DNA from: a virus
IMG/VR virus record: IMGVR_UViG_3300022602_000024
Location: 248,797 to 312,796 of that record
Strand: one strand, 5' to 3'
DNA length: 64,000 nt
Position numbers and translations under genes: made by a program. Every line of letters starts with the position of its first letter. Position 1 is the first letter of the stretch. Of this stretch, positions 9,713 through 16,158 are shown in pieces. The notes beneath the pieces were generated by a model. That model made no database searches, was not told the DNA's origin, and saw only the letters and a list, made by a program, of their open reading frames with translations.

Positions 9713-9809
9713 CGACTAAGCCGGTCCCAACTTGCGCATCTCCTTTATCAAAAGTTCCCACATTTCGGGGATTTTCAAAATGATCTATTACATCTTTACT
9801 GTAAGCCAT
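9693..9809 (-). CDS. iscU: IscU Fe-S scaffold, N-terminal part
   Basis: A 38-codon frame with a strong ribosome site (AGGAG, 7 nt before ATG at 9809). It is a near-exact IscU N-terminus: MAYSKDVIDHFENPRN, then VGTGLVGAPACG, including the first cluster cysteine. It ends at TAA (9693-9695) exactly where IscU should continue with DVM. Relative to an intact gene there are 7 extra bases (GGTTAAC or an equivalent shift) at this point. The rest of the protein is in the +1 frame (9416-9712). The start overlaps the end of the HNH gene by 14 bp. Confidence 0.85.
   Translation of the reverse strand: MAYSKDVIDHFENPRNVGTFDKGDAQVGTGLVGAPACG
9698..9736 (-). other. Strong RNA hairpin at the iscU frame break
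   Basis: In the minus-strand RNA CGCAAGUUGGG (9736-9726) pairs with CCCAGCUUGCG (9708-9698), 11 bp with one U-G wobble, and ACCG/CGGU adds 4 bp inside a 2-nt bulge, closing a 7-nt loop. The wobble pair is only allowed on the coding-strand RNA. The hairpin ends 2 nt before the in-frame TAA. Part of the pairing follows from the coding of the VGTGLVGAPACG peptide, so its selection is not proven. Confidence 0.6.
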
Positions 9810-10395
9810 AACTATCTCCTGTTATTGATTCTACTGTCTCTTTAGACTGATAACTATCCCATTTTTTTCTATTCTCTTCACCTAATATATATCTTAGATT
9901 TTTCCTACTACCAATTACTGCTGGAGGTATTCCTAATTCAAATCCTTGTTTATACGGTATAATGTGATCCAATTGGTAATCTGTTTTATGTTTACCAGTT
10001 ATTTTAGATATGCCTTCTTTTTTCATAGCATAAACTGTTCTATATGTTGCTCTCCTACACTCCCTTTTATATGCTTCAAATTCATTATCCGTATAGTTTT
10101 TTGGGCGAAGGTTGTTTAATTTACCATCTTTGTTGGGATTATTTTCTAACCATTTTTTTCTTTGGTGTTCATTAGATAATCCTTTATTCCAGCCCCATCC
10201 TTTTTTAAGGCCATCTCTATTTTGTTTTTCCTTTTGTTCTTCACTAAGTGTTATTCCTTTGTTCCAAGGAGTATGCCCGGGGCGGTTATTAGGGTTTTTA
10301 CAGGCCTGAGAACAATAATCCAAAAATCGTGGTTTAGTAATAAATGTATCGTTGCAAAAAAGGCACGCCTTTGATATACCATACTTGTTTTTCAT
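9796..10395 (-). CDS. HNH homing endonuclease with NUMOD-like repeats
   Basis: A 199-residue free-standing homing endonuclease. N-terminal CLFC...YCSQAC is a zinc knuckle; PWNKG and WNKG (about 43-73) resemble the NUMOD3 DNA-binding motif; the HNH core is LDHIIPY (about 143-149) followed by asparagines in KNLR and ENRKK. It is inserted immediately upstream of iscU and overlaps its start by 14 bp. The start at 10395 is only 5 nt after a late promoter box. Such genes spread by cutting cognate sites in related phages; the iscU region is a candidate target. Confidence 0.9.
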   Translation of the reverse strand: MKNKYGISKACLFCNDTFITKPRFLDYCSQACKNPNNRPGHTPWNKGITLSEEQKEKQNRDGLKKGWGWNKGLSNEHQRKKWLENNPNKDGKLNNLRPKNYTDNEFEAYKRECRRATYRTVYAMKKEGISKITGKHKTDYQLDHIIPYKQGFELGIPPAVIGSRKNLRYILGEENRKKWDSYQSKETVESITGDSYGLQ

Positions 10396-10400
10396 ACAAG

Positions 10401-10407
10401 TATTTAT
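10401..10407 (-). promoter_or_regulatory. T4-type late promoter box, leaderless arrangement
   Basis: Minus-strand CATAAATA is followed by CTTGT and then the ATG of the HNH gene (10395). With initiation about 6-7 nt after the box, the mRNA would begin at the start codon. Confidence 0.5.
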
Positions 10408-10431
10408 GATTGGCGTGCCCGTTTGTGAGTA

Positions 10432-10563
10432 TTATCTTACCGCGGTTGTGTGTTTATGTTTTAAACTCTTTTTAAGAATCTTAAACCAGAATTTCTTTGC
10501 TTTTTCAAGGTTATGCTCAAACTCAGCTCTATTGAGCTTATTAATTAATTTCTGAAGTTTCAT
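10432..10563 (-). CDS. Small basic hypothetical protein
   Basis: A 43-residue Lys-rich, helical protein (residues 1-36 amphipathic). The ATG at 10563 has a GGGAAGAAC ribosome site 6 nt upstream. A longer in-frame version reaching 10632 is possible but would cover the better supported small gene at 10541-10666 in another frame. Function unknown; basic charge could mean nucleic-acid binding, which is only a guess. Confidence 0.45.
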   Translation of the reverse strand: MKLQKLINKLNRAEFEHNLEKAKKFWFKILKKSLKHKHTTAVR

Positions 10564-10666
10564 TTTGTTCTTCCCAAAGTTTAATGGCTTCCCAATAAGA
10601 AGCCCATACACAATTTTCGCAACCACGCCCACAACATGTTGTGGGCTCTTGTGGTTTAGGATACAT
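10541..10666 (-). CDS. Mini Cys-rich protein of the 'oxidoreductase-like' N-terminal family
   Basis: A 41-residue protein overlapping the gene upstream by one base (TAATG), so it is coupled. Its core, CCGRGCENCVW followed by YWEAI (residues 11-28), matches the CC-x-x-GC-x-x-CVW-x-x-YW signature of the small family known as Oxidored-like. The four cysteines could bind a metal or Fe-S cluster, which is inference. It ends inside the start region of the next small gene (23-bp overlap). Members of this family are poorly understood. Confidence 0.7.
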   Translation of the reverse strand: MYPKPQEPTTCCGRGCENCVWASYWEAIKLWEEQNETSEIN

Positions 10667-10986
10667 TAATTGGGAACCGCAACAACTTGCTTAACGCCAG
10701 TCTGTGGATTTACCATCTCTTGCCAGTGATAACCTACAGGTGGTGCTTGTACAACTGTTTGTGGTTGTTGCACAATAACTGGTTGTTGCTCAACAACTAC
10801 ATTATTCGGTTGAGCTAGTTCATATCCAACTACACCGCCGATTAGTGCAGGAGCAACCCAACATCCGCCGCAACCATAGCCACCGTGATAATACCCACCG
10901 TGCCATCCAAATGCACGATATGGGCCATGTGCTGATGCCGCTTGAAAAACAGATATTAACGATAATGCTAATAGTAATTTTTTCAT
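10666..10986 (-). CDS. Secreted Gly/His-rich protein
   Basis: A 106-residue protein with a clear signal peptide (KK, then a hydrophobic core, cleavage near ASA-HG at residue 19/20). The mature part has a Gly/Tyr/His-rich stretch (GWHGGYYHGGYGCGGC) and then a VVEQQPVIVQQPQ low-complexity section and a short C-terminal WQEMVNPQTG block. Export to the periplasm or cell surface is likely; a metal-binding role for the His/Cys stretch is possible. It has a late promoter box (11015-11021) and an AAGGAG ribosome site. Confidence 0.7.
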   Translation of the reverse strand: MKKLLLALSLISVFQAASAHGPYRAFGWHGGYYHGGYGCGGCWVAPALIGGVVGYELAQPNNVVVEQQPVIVQQPQTVVQAPPVGYHWQEMVNPQTGVKQVVAVPN

Positions 10987-11014
10987 AATATACTCCTTAT
11001 AAACAAGTATACAA

Positions 11015-11021
11015 TATTTAT
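11015..11021 (-). promoter_or_regulatory. T4-type late promoter box
   Basis: Minus-strand GCATAAATATTG, 28 nt before the start at 10986, with an AAGGAG ribosome site in between. Confidence 0.5.
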
Positions 11022-11044
11022 GCTAAAAAGTCAATGATTTTTGG

Positions 11045-11479
11045 TTATGCGCCAGCGGCACGTTTGGCCATGCCACTTACGATCTTGCTGGGATCTCCGG
11101 CTGGTGCGCCATGGGCACCCAGGGGATCTGAATCGTCTACTGTGTTTTCTGGTGGTGTTAGATACACATACTTTTCACCAGTGTGATGATCATCGTCGAT
11201 GCTTTTGATCATGCCTTTAACAGTTTCATTATCTTTTTGTGCTTTGTCTAATGCAGCATAGTTGAACTGTTCATTGCCGGGAATGGCACGAACACGATCA
11301 ATAACTGTGTCAACTTTAACTCTTGGAGTAACTGCCGAGCTTTCAGCGGCTTCACTACGAAGCCACTCAAGAGTAGATATTAACGCAGCATCGCCACGTG
11401 TATCTGCTTCGTCTTCGATTGCAGACGCTTCCACATCTGCATCAAATTCGCTTTCAAAGATAATTTCTTTAATACGCAT
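11045..11479 (-). CDS. Acidic phage protein with capsid-targeting-like N-terminus
   Basis: A 144-residue acidic, Ala-rich protein. The first residues, MRIKEIIFESE, resemble the short leader (MKxxxxFIxEA) that directs T4 internal proteins into the prohead and is cut by the prohead protease after an (L/I)xE site. It lies 1 nt after the gene at 11481-12188, which also starts with a basic/hydrophobic/acidic leader. A virion-internal or scaffold-related role is an inference; no enzyme motif is seen. Confidence 0.6.
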   Translation of the reverse strand: MRIKEIIFESEFDADVEASAIEDEADTRGDAALISTLEWLRSEAAESSAVTPRVKVDTVIDRVRAIPGNEQFNYAALDKAQKDNETVKGMIKSIDDDHHTGEKYVYLTPPENTVDDSDPLGAHGAPAGDPSKIVSGMAKRAAGA

Positions 11480-11480
11480 A

Positions 11481-12188
11481 TTAACGACGTGTGCGTCCTA
11501 AGTCTGCGCTACCACCAACTGCTGCATCTGTAGCGGCAAATTGATCTGCACCTGCGTCCAAATCAGCACCACCATCAGCGTCTAGATCACTTTCAGGAGC
11601 ACCTAACTCAGCACCGCCCTCAAGGCCTTGGTCTATACCACCTAGGTTCATATCGCCTTGGCCAACTTGTTCACCAGCCAATGTACGGCTAGCATTGTCT
11701 GCCGACTCACGACCAGAAGTCATGCAATCATACAAACTCTTTAGTACAGGACCAATGGCAGTTTTAAATGCTTCGGCTTGTTCCATGCCAATTTGGTCAC
11801 GGATTGTGTCTACCAGTGCAGGCACTTGTTCGTTTTGCATCTTGGAAACTTTTTCCAACATGTCTTGAATTGAGTCAACAATGTCTTTAGCAGCTAGTAC
11901 AGCTTCGCTTTTGCCCATTTCGCTTTCGAATAGGCCTTGCTCACTGTTCAACCATTTGTCTAAGCCTTCTTTGACCAGCATTAGTTCCATGTACTTTGGA
12001 TTCTTTTCTGCTGTGTGGCTACCAAAACTACGTTTGATTGCGGTGATATTTTCGCTTAACGCTCGGCTCAAACGTTGTGCTTTTGCATAGGACAAATTAT
12101 CATAATCAATGCTGAAGCCAAAACGACTTTCAGTGATTTTGTTAATTTTTTGTGGCGTTACCGCAGTATGCATTTCAGAGAGTCTCAT
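11481..12188 (-). CDS. Hypothetical virion-associated protein
   Basis: A 235-residue mostly helical protein with an acidic, Gly/Ala-rich C-terminal 60 residues. The ATG at 12188 is preferred to an upstream TTG because it directly follows the previous stop by 5 nt and opens MRLSEM, comparable to neighbours. The middle part (residues 65-165) is long amphipathic helix without Cys pairs. It is co-transcribed with 11045-11479. A structural or scaffolding role is suggested by the neighbourhood only. Confidence 0.55.
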   Translation of the reverse strand: MRLSEMHTAVTPQKINKITESRFGFSIDYDNLSYAKAQRLSRALSENITAIKRSFGSHTAEKNPKYMELMLVKEGLDKWLNSEQGLFESEMGKSEAVLAAKDIVDSIQDMLEKVSKMQNEQVPALVDTIRDQIGMEQAEAFKTAIGPVLKSLYDCMTSGRESADNASRTLAGEQVGQGDMNLGGIDQGLEGGAELGAPESDLDADGGADLDAGADQFAATDAAVGGSADLGRTRR

Positions 12189-12193
12189 AGTGT

Positions 12194-12721
12194 TTATTCC
12201 CAAACTTTATTATATTTAGCATGTGTATGTATTTTCGATATTTTGTCCCGAGCAATTTCTAACTGTTTCTGTGCAATTTCTAGCCTTGACTGTCTAATAT
12301 CCACAATTTCGTAGTCTTTTTTTGTTCTTGCCCGGCGTTGACTATTTTGCATAGCCAACACATCTGCATAATTTTTATTTATTTCTTTGTCCAGGGCAAT
12401 GATTTCATCTGCCCGGCGTATGTTGTTTTTCATGAGATATACTGCATACAGTATAGCACTGATCTTGTTGTCAAATGTGTGTATGAATTCTCTGTTGGGA
12501 TCTTGCACTTCGCAAGTTCGATTCTTGTTTAAAATCAGTGTGTAAAGACCGACTCGGTATCCGTTCTTCAGGGGAATACACAAAGGAGCAGACTGCGCAA
12601 TTCTTGCCAGTTCTTTAGTGGTCCAATATGTGATATAGCCAGCCGCTTGGTCAACAAATTCGCTAACCGCCGGGGGCATTGTGTCTTTATTTGATTTTTT
12701 TCGTGTACGTGATCTGGCCAT
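12194..12721 (-). CDS. Hypothetical phage protein with basic N-terminus and coiled coil
   Basis: A 175-residue protein. Residues 1-14 are very basic (ARSRTRKKSNK), the middle is mixed alpha/beta (about 30-95), and residues 100-165 form a long charged helix (coiled coil). No known domain is recognised. Its start overlaps the end of the gene at 12687-12896 by 35 bp, so the two are coupled. Confidence 0.6.
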   Translation of the reverse strand: MARSRTRKKSNKDTMPPAVSEFVDQAAGYITYWTTKELARIAQSAPLCIPLKNGYRVGLYTLILNKNRTCEVQDPNREFIHTFDNKISAILYAVYLMKNNIRRADEIIALDKEINKNYADVLAMQNSQRRARTKKDYEIVDIRQSRLEIAQKQLEIARDKISKIHTHAKYNKVWE

Positions 12722-12896
12722 TTTGATTGCGACGCAACAAGATATCTTGTGTGGTTAGTTGATTTGCTATTAGTTGTTCTCGTTCATTGAGACTATTTTT
12801 TGATACTGTGGGCTCATGGTCAAAACGACCCAACAAGTCTGCTTGCTCGTTGTTGATAGGCACATGTACTCTATTGAGTAGTTCTACAATTTTCAT
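12687..12896 (-). CDS. Small hypothetical phage protein
   Basis: A 69-residue soluble protein, no membrane segment or metal motif. It overlaps the coiled-coil membrane gene upstream by 4 bp and the next gene downstream by 35 bp, which is the main support that it is real. Confidence 0.55.
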   Translation of the reverse strand: MKIVELLNRVHVPINNEQADLLGRFDHEPTVSKNSLNEREQLIANQLTTQDILLRRNQNGQITYTKKIK

Positions 12897-13150
12897 TTAA
12901 AATGTGTTGCTAATAATGTTATGATACCGGCGATCATAACACCTAAAATACTTGTGCCGATAGCGATTATTGTTTTATAAGGGCCATTGGCTTTTTCAGT
13001 TAGGGATTCTTTGATGTCAACCAAGTGACCTTCTAACTTGTCCATCCGGTCTTCCAGATTGTTAAGTTTAGTTTCCAAACTGCTATACCTTTCAGCGCAT
13101 AATTCTACGTGCGCTTCTAGGCTTTTCTTTTCAATATCCGTACCGGCCAT
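12893..13150 (-). CDS. XhlA-like membrane protein (coiled coil plus C-terminal TM)
   Basis: An 85-residue protein whose residues 15-52 form a heptad-patterned coiled coil (LETKLNNLEDRMDKLEGHL) and residues 60-82 a single membrane span (TIIAIGTSILGVMIAGIITL). This order is the hallmark of the hemolysin XhlA/holin-accessory type, which helps phage lysis proteins act on the membrane. No lysin gene is next to it, so the lysis role is tentative. Confidence 0.65.
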   Translation of the reverse strand: MAGTDIEKKSLEAHVELCAERYSSLETKLNNLEDRMDKLEGHLVDIKESLTEKANGPYKTIIAIGTSILGVMIAGIITLLATHFK

Positions 13151-13251
13151 TTTTGTTAATCTTTCTGAGGTGGCGATGCTATTAGTTTTAGTATGCCTTA
13201 AAAATGAGCCTTAATTATGAGCCTGAGTGGTGCCGTAGCATCAACTATTAT

Positions 13252-13689
13252 TTAGCTGATTTCGCTCTGAACCACATATATGTTCTTGATGCTGCCGTAA
13301 GGATAGAATATGGGCAACATGAATCTTGCAGTTTCTTCTAAGCCACACACAATAGGTACCTGTTCCAGGTCCTGCAGTAACCCGCCCATTGGGCTGTTAG
13401 GCAAGTCATAGATCCCGTGTTTTTCAACTGCCCACGACCATGTCCAAACAGTCTGGGGTCGCATGTTGTAGAATTCGCCAAATCTGGTACGAGCAATTTC
13501 TACATTTTGATAGATAATGGGTTCTTGTATGTGCAGGGGTTGAGTACGTAAACCAATGCATTGCAATACTGTTTCCCAGTTGCGTTGTTGATTACGACGT
13601 ATATCATCAGGATCCGAGCTACGTATTACACTAGTGGCAGTAATGTCTACCAATGTATAACCTTTAAAAAATTGTAGTCCTGTGTCCAT
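13252..13689 (-). CDS. Hypothetical structural-type phage protein
   Basis: A 145-residue protein. Two starts are possible: ATG at 13710, which sits directly on the T-run of a terminator without ribosome site, or ATG at 13689, seven nt after a late promoter box (13697-13703). I prefer 13689, giving a leaderless late mRNA. The protein is Trp/Tyr rich (WTWSWAVEKHG) with no recognised motif. About 100 nt upstream of the next gene on this strand holds no clear feature. Confidence 0.6.
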   Translation of the reverse strand: MDTGLQFFKGYTLVDITATSVIRSSDPDDIRRNQQRNWETVLQCIGLRTQPLHIQEPIIYQNVEIARTRFGEFYNMRPQTVWTWSWAVEKHGIYDLPNSPMGGLLQDLEQVPIVCGLEETARFMLPIFYPYGSIKNIYVVQSEIS

Positions 13690-13696
13690 GATATAG

Positions 13697-13703
13697 TATT
13701 TAT
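13697..13703 (-). promoter_or_regulatory. T4-type late promoter box inside an upstream start option
   Basis: Minus-strand GATAAATA followed by CTATATC and ATG (13689). It follows the terminator at 13711-13735, the usual order for a new late transcript. Confidence 0.5.
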
Positions 13704-13710
13704 CGGCCAT

Positions 13711-13735
13711 AAAAAAAGCACTCCTAGAAGTGCTT
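13711..13735 (-). terminator. Rho-independent terminator after the 13760-14215 gene
   Basis: On the minus strand AAGCACT and AGTGCTT form a 7-bp stem with a 6-nt loop followed by seven T's. It closes a one-gene late transcript (promoter box 14257-14263), which suggests high independent expression of that gene. Confidence 0.8.
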
Positions 13736-13759
13736 CTTTTATTTTAACTACACTACTGA

Positions 13760-14215
13760 TTAGGAAGTAGCTAGTTTGAAGTTTACAGAACCAACAACAG
13801 TAGCTGTGTTAGCCCAAATATTACCAGTACCATTACCGATGTTAGCAGTTAAACCTTGGATACGTGTTTGTAATGCTGAAGCAACTGTAGTTGCAGTATA
13901 ACCAGAACCTGCAGTAGCAGCAGTGTCAGTACCAGCACCAGATGCTTCTAACAGAATACTGATAGAACCACTGTTAACTTGATACATTGTGATTGTACTG
14001 TCAACTGCGATAGCACGTAGAATTGTTTCTACTGAACCACCTGTTGCCATATCACCAGCTGCAAAAGTTTGTTGTGAACCAGTTACAACAGAAATTGCGA
14101 TTGGGTTCTTTGTCAAACCTGTTGAAATAATACCGCCAAGACCTGCTTGTGCTGTTGCTGAATCGACGTTTACTACGCCATATGAGTCACCTACGTAACG
14201 TGTTTGGATTGCCAT
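13760..14215 (-). CDS. Probable abundant structural (decoration-type) protein
   Basis: A 151-residue Ala/Gly/Thr/Ser-rich, beta-type protein with no Cys, starting MAIQTRYVGDSYG. The composition and its own transcription unit (late promoter, 5' UTR hairpin, AAAGGA ribosome site, terminator) fit an abundant virion protein such as a decoration or tube-like protein. The family is not recognised, so the role is an inference from composition and regulation. Confidence 0.6.
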   Translation of the reverse strand: MAIQTRYVGDSYGVVNVDSATAQAGLGGIISTGLTKNPIAISVVTGSQQTFAAGDMATGGSVETILRAIAVDSTITMYQVNSGSISILLEASGAGTDTAATAGSGYTATTVASALQTRIQGLTANIGNGTGNIWANTATVVGSVNFKLATS

Positions 14216-14256
14216 TTTATTTTCCTTTATAAATGTTTACGCTTTCGCGTATGTAA

Positions 14257-14263
14257 ATATTTA
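14257..14263 (-). promoter_or_regulatory. T4-type late promoter box with 5' UTR hairpin
   Basis: Minus-strand CATAAATA lies 41 nt before the start at 14215. Between them the RNA can fold TACGC-GAAA-GCGTA (stable tetraloop), then AAAGGA as ribosome site. A capped 5' end of this kind often stabilises abundant messages. Confidence 0.55.
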
Positions 14264-14293
14264 TGATTTGCGGAAAAAAACGGTATTTTATGC

Positions 14294-15388
14294 TTACTTT
14301 GCAAACAAGGCTGCACTAAAAGTACCACGGTTTACCAGTTTAACCAGCCCTTGCGGTGTGTTAAACACAAAACCTTCGCCAGCAGGTTTACCATTTACAC
14401 TTTGTTGTATACCTTGTACCTGGCGTTCAAGTTGATCTGCTAGGTTTACTTTCAGGGCATATAAACTATTCCATATTGTAAATAGTCCGTTTAGACCTTT
14501 GCGATTCCTATACAAGTATCCACCTTGGTTATCCCCAATCAAGGATTTGATCTGCTTTGCACTGATTTTGTTAGCAGGATCTTGCAACCAGTCAACCAAT
14601 TCCAAGTTAGTTTGACCAGTAATACGTTTATTCATATAGCGTTGTATTGCTTGACGTATTACACCATCTAGTCCTGATAAGAAACTGTCTGCTACTGCAC
14701 CGTACTGGCTGACTGCGTTTTTAGCAGCTTTGGATAACTGCACAGGATCATCCAATTTAAAATTTAATCCGGCGCTGGGTGTTAGTATAACCACCAAGCC
14801 ATCACGTTTGAGTCCTTGCCCAGTCCATTGTACAGGTTTTGCCCCATCATTGGCAAAGTATTGATGCACCACTACTCCGCCTATGCTACGACCAATCTGT
14901 TGCCCTAATGCTGATTTAACCGGAATACGGTATTCTACCACATTGGGCTTGAATTCGTACATGCCTTTAACAGGAGCAAGTCGCTGATACCATAATAAAT
15001 CGCCCCAAAAGAATCCAGAGCTTGTACCTACTGCTTCTTCTAATCCTGCCCAAATGTTTTGTAGTTTTGCATACAGGTCTGGACGTAGTCGGCCTGATGC
15101 TTTTTTGCTATCGTATTCTTGCCACCGTGCAGGACTATCTGCAAAGAACTTTGTATCAAACATGTATTTGTCTTGTACAGTAAAACGACCATCAGGCAAA
15201 CGTCCAAATATCAATGCAGGAAATCCGTCCCACTTGATAGTAACACTCTGTGGATTTTTAATAACATACTCCAAACTGGCCAAGGCTTGTTGTGCGGCTG
15301 CCGCTCCATCAAATATGCTATCTTCAGGGTGTGGTTGTGCTCCAGTGCGAGCCTCTACCAGCATGTTATTGATAAAATCCAACTTCAT
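14294..15388 (-). CDS. Ligase-like nucleotidyltransferase (KxDG motif)
   Basis: A 364-residue protein with signs of the DNA/RNA ligase and capping-enzyme superfamily: K52-W-D54-G55 in TIKWDGFPA (the lysine that becomes nucleotidylated), FFWGDLL at about 127 (motif III-like), E338-G-F-V (motif IV) and LVKLV at about 348 (motif V). The gap between KxDG and EGxV is longer than in compact ligases, so the assignment is moderate. The N-terminus MKLDFINNMLVEA resembles T4 capsid-targeting leaders. It overlaps a Pol-beta-type nucleotidyltransferase gene by 4 bp, pointing to a joint nucleic-acid end-processing role. Confidence 0.6.
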   Translation of the reverse strand: MKLDFINNMLVEARTGAQPHPEDSIFDGAAAAQQALASLEYVIKNPQSVTIKWDGFPALIFGRLPDGRFTVQDKYMFDTKFFADSPARWQEYDSKKASGRLRPDLYAKLQNIWAGLEEAVGTSSGFFWGDLLWYQRLAPVKGMYEFKPNVVEYRIPVKSALGQQIGRSIGGVVVHQYFANDGAKPVQWTGQGLKRDGLVVILTPSAGLNFKLDDPVQLSKAAKNAVSQYGAVADSFLSGLDGVIRQAIQRYMNKRITGQTNLELVDWLQDPANKISAKQIKSLIGDNQGGYLYRNRKGLNGLFTIWNSLYALKVNLADQLERQVQGIQQSVNGKPAGEGFVFNTPQGLVKLVNRGTFSAALFAK

Positions 15389-16158
15389 ACTATGTGCCCC
15401 ATTTTACGGAACCAGGCTGCAGTACCAGGTGCATGGTCTTCGGGCAGGGTCAACAAACCTTTGGCTTGATCTTGACGTGCCTGTGCTAGTTTTGCTTCGC
15501 GGTCAGGATCGTTGGCCAAGGCTTTCATTACAGTGGCAACACTGTTTAGGTCTTCGGCTTTTGCTTTGGGATTCAACAACAGTTTAGCTGCGGCTTGACG
15601 ATTGTCAGCAACAACTTCATTGTTGTCCCGACGTAGTACTGTACCACCGAAGGCATCAACTTTGACTCCTAGTGCTTTACCAATACTGTTTAACAATATA
15701 AACAATTGACTGGCCTTGAAGTTAGGGTCATCATACATGCCACGTGGACCATGTTGGTGCCAGTCTGCCACTTTGGCAGCGTTGGGTATGATCATATAAT
15801 CCACTTGTGCAAATGCTTCTCGCCCGTCGGCGTTCTTATAAGGAATGTCTGCATGTACATTACGTCCTTTGACCACTGCAGGAATTTTCTGTGCCGCAAG
15901 GTGTGTTTGTAGGGCTTTTTTGGCCTGTGCAGGATCATCAACACCGTAGTTTTTTAATGTGATTGCTTGATCAATGAATAAGTCAATGTCTCCAGATTTT
16001 ACTTTAAACCCAGCTGACCCAATATCTTTAATAACATGGTTTTGTAGTGCAGGTGGTAATAGTCGACGTGCAATTTCTACCACAGTTGGTACATCTTGTT
16101 TTAATACATCCGTGGTATTGTCAAAGATGGTATGGCTGCTTTCATATACGTACATCAT
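15385..16158 (-). CDS. Pol-beta superfamily nucleotidyltransferase
   Basis: A 257-residue protein with the core of the nucleotidyltransferase fold: G47-S48 (IGSAG), then D57-x-D59 in GDIDL, and a third acidic residue D120 in AQVDYMI. These bind the two metals and NTP. The C-terminal 100 residues are helical and charged. CCA-adding, poly(A), toxin-type and kanamycin-type enzymes share this core; the exact class cannot be told. It overlaps the ligase-like gene downstream and the gene at 16155-16667 upstream by 4 bp each, so the three are made together. Confidence 0.75.
   Translation of the reverse strand: MMYVYESSHTIFDNTTDVLKQDVPTVVEIARRLLPPALQNHVIKDIGSAGFKVKSGDIDLFIDQAITLKNYGVDDPAQAKKALQTHLAAQKIPAVVKGRNVHADIPYKNADGREAFAQVDYMIIPNAAKVADWHQHGPRGMYDDPNFKASQLFILLNSIGKALGVKVDAFGGTVLRRDNNEVVADNRQAAAKLLLNPKAKAEDLNSVATVMKALANDPDREAKLAQARQDQAKGLLTLPEDHAPGTAAWFRKMGHIV

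Noticed and set aside
10432-10632. Longer 66-residue version of the small basic protein
   Set aside because: Its first 23 codons overlap the Oxidored-like mini gene in another frame; the ATG at 10563 has the better ribosome site.
13151-13251. Possible small gene or RNA in the 100-nt gap after the XhlA-like gene start
   Set aside because: No frame with a ribosome site and no convincing hairpin or promoter on either strand.
15054-15587. 177-codon plus-strand frame across the ligase-like and nucleotidyltransferase genes
   Set aside because: Antisense to two well-supported genes with catalytic motifs; no start signals.
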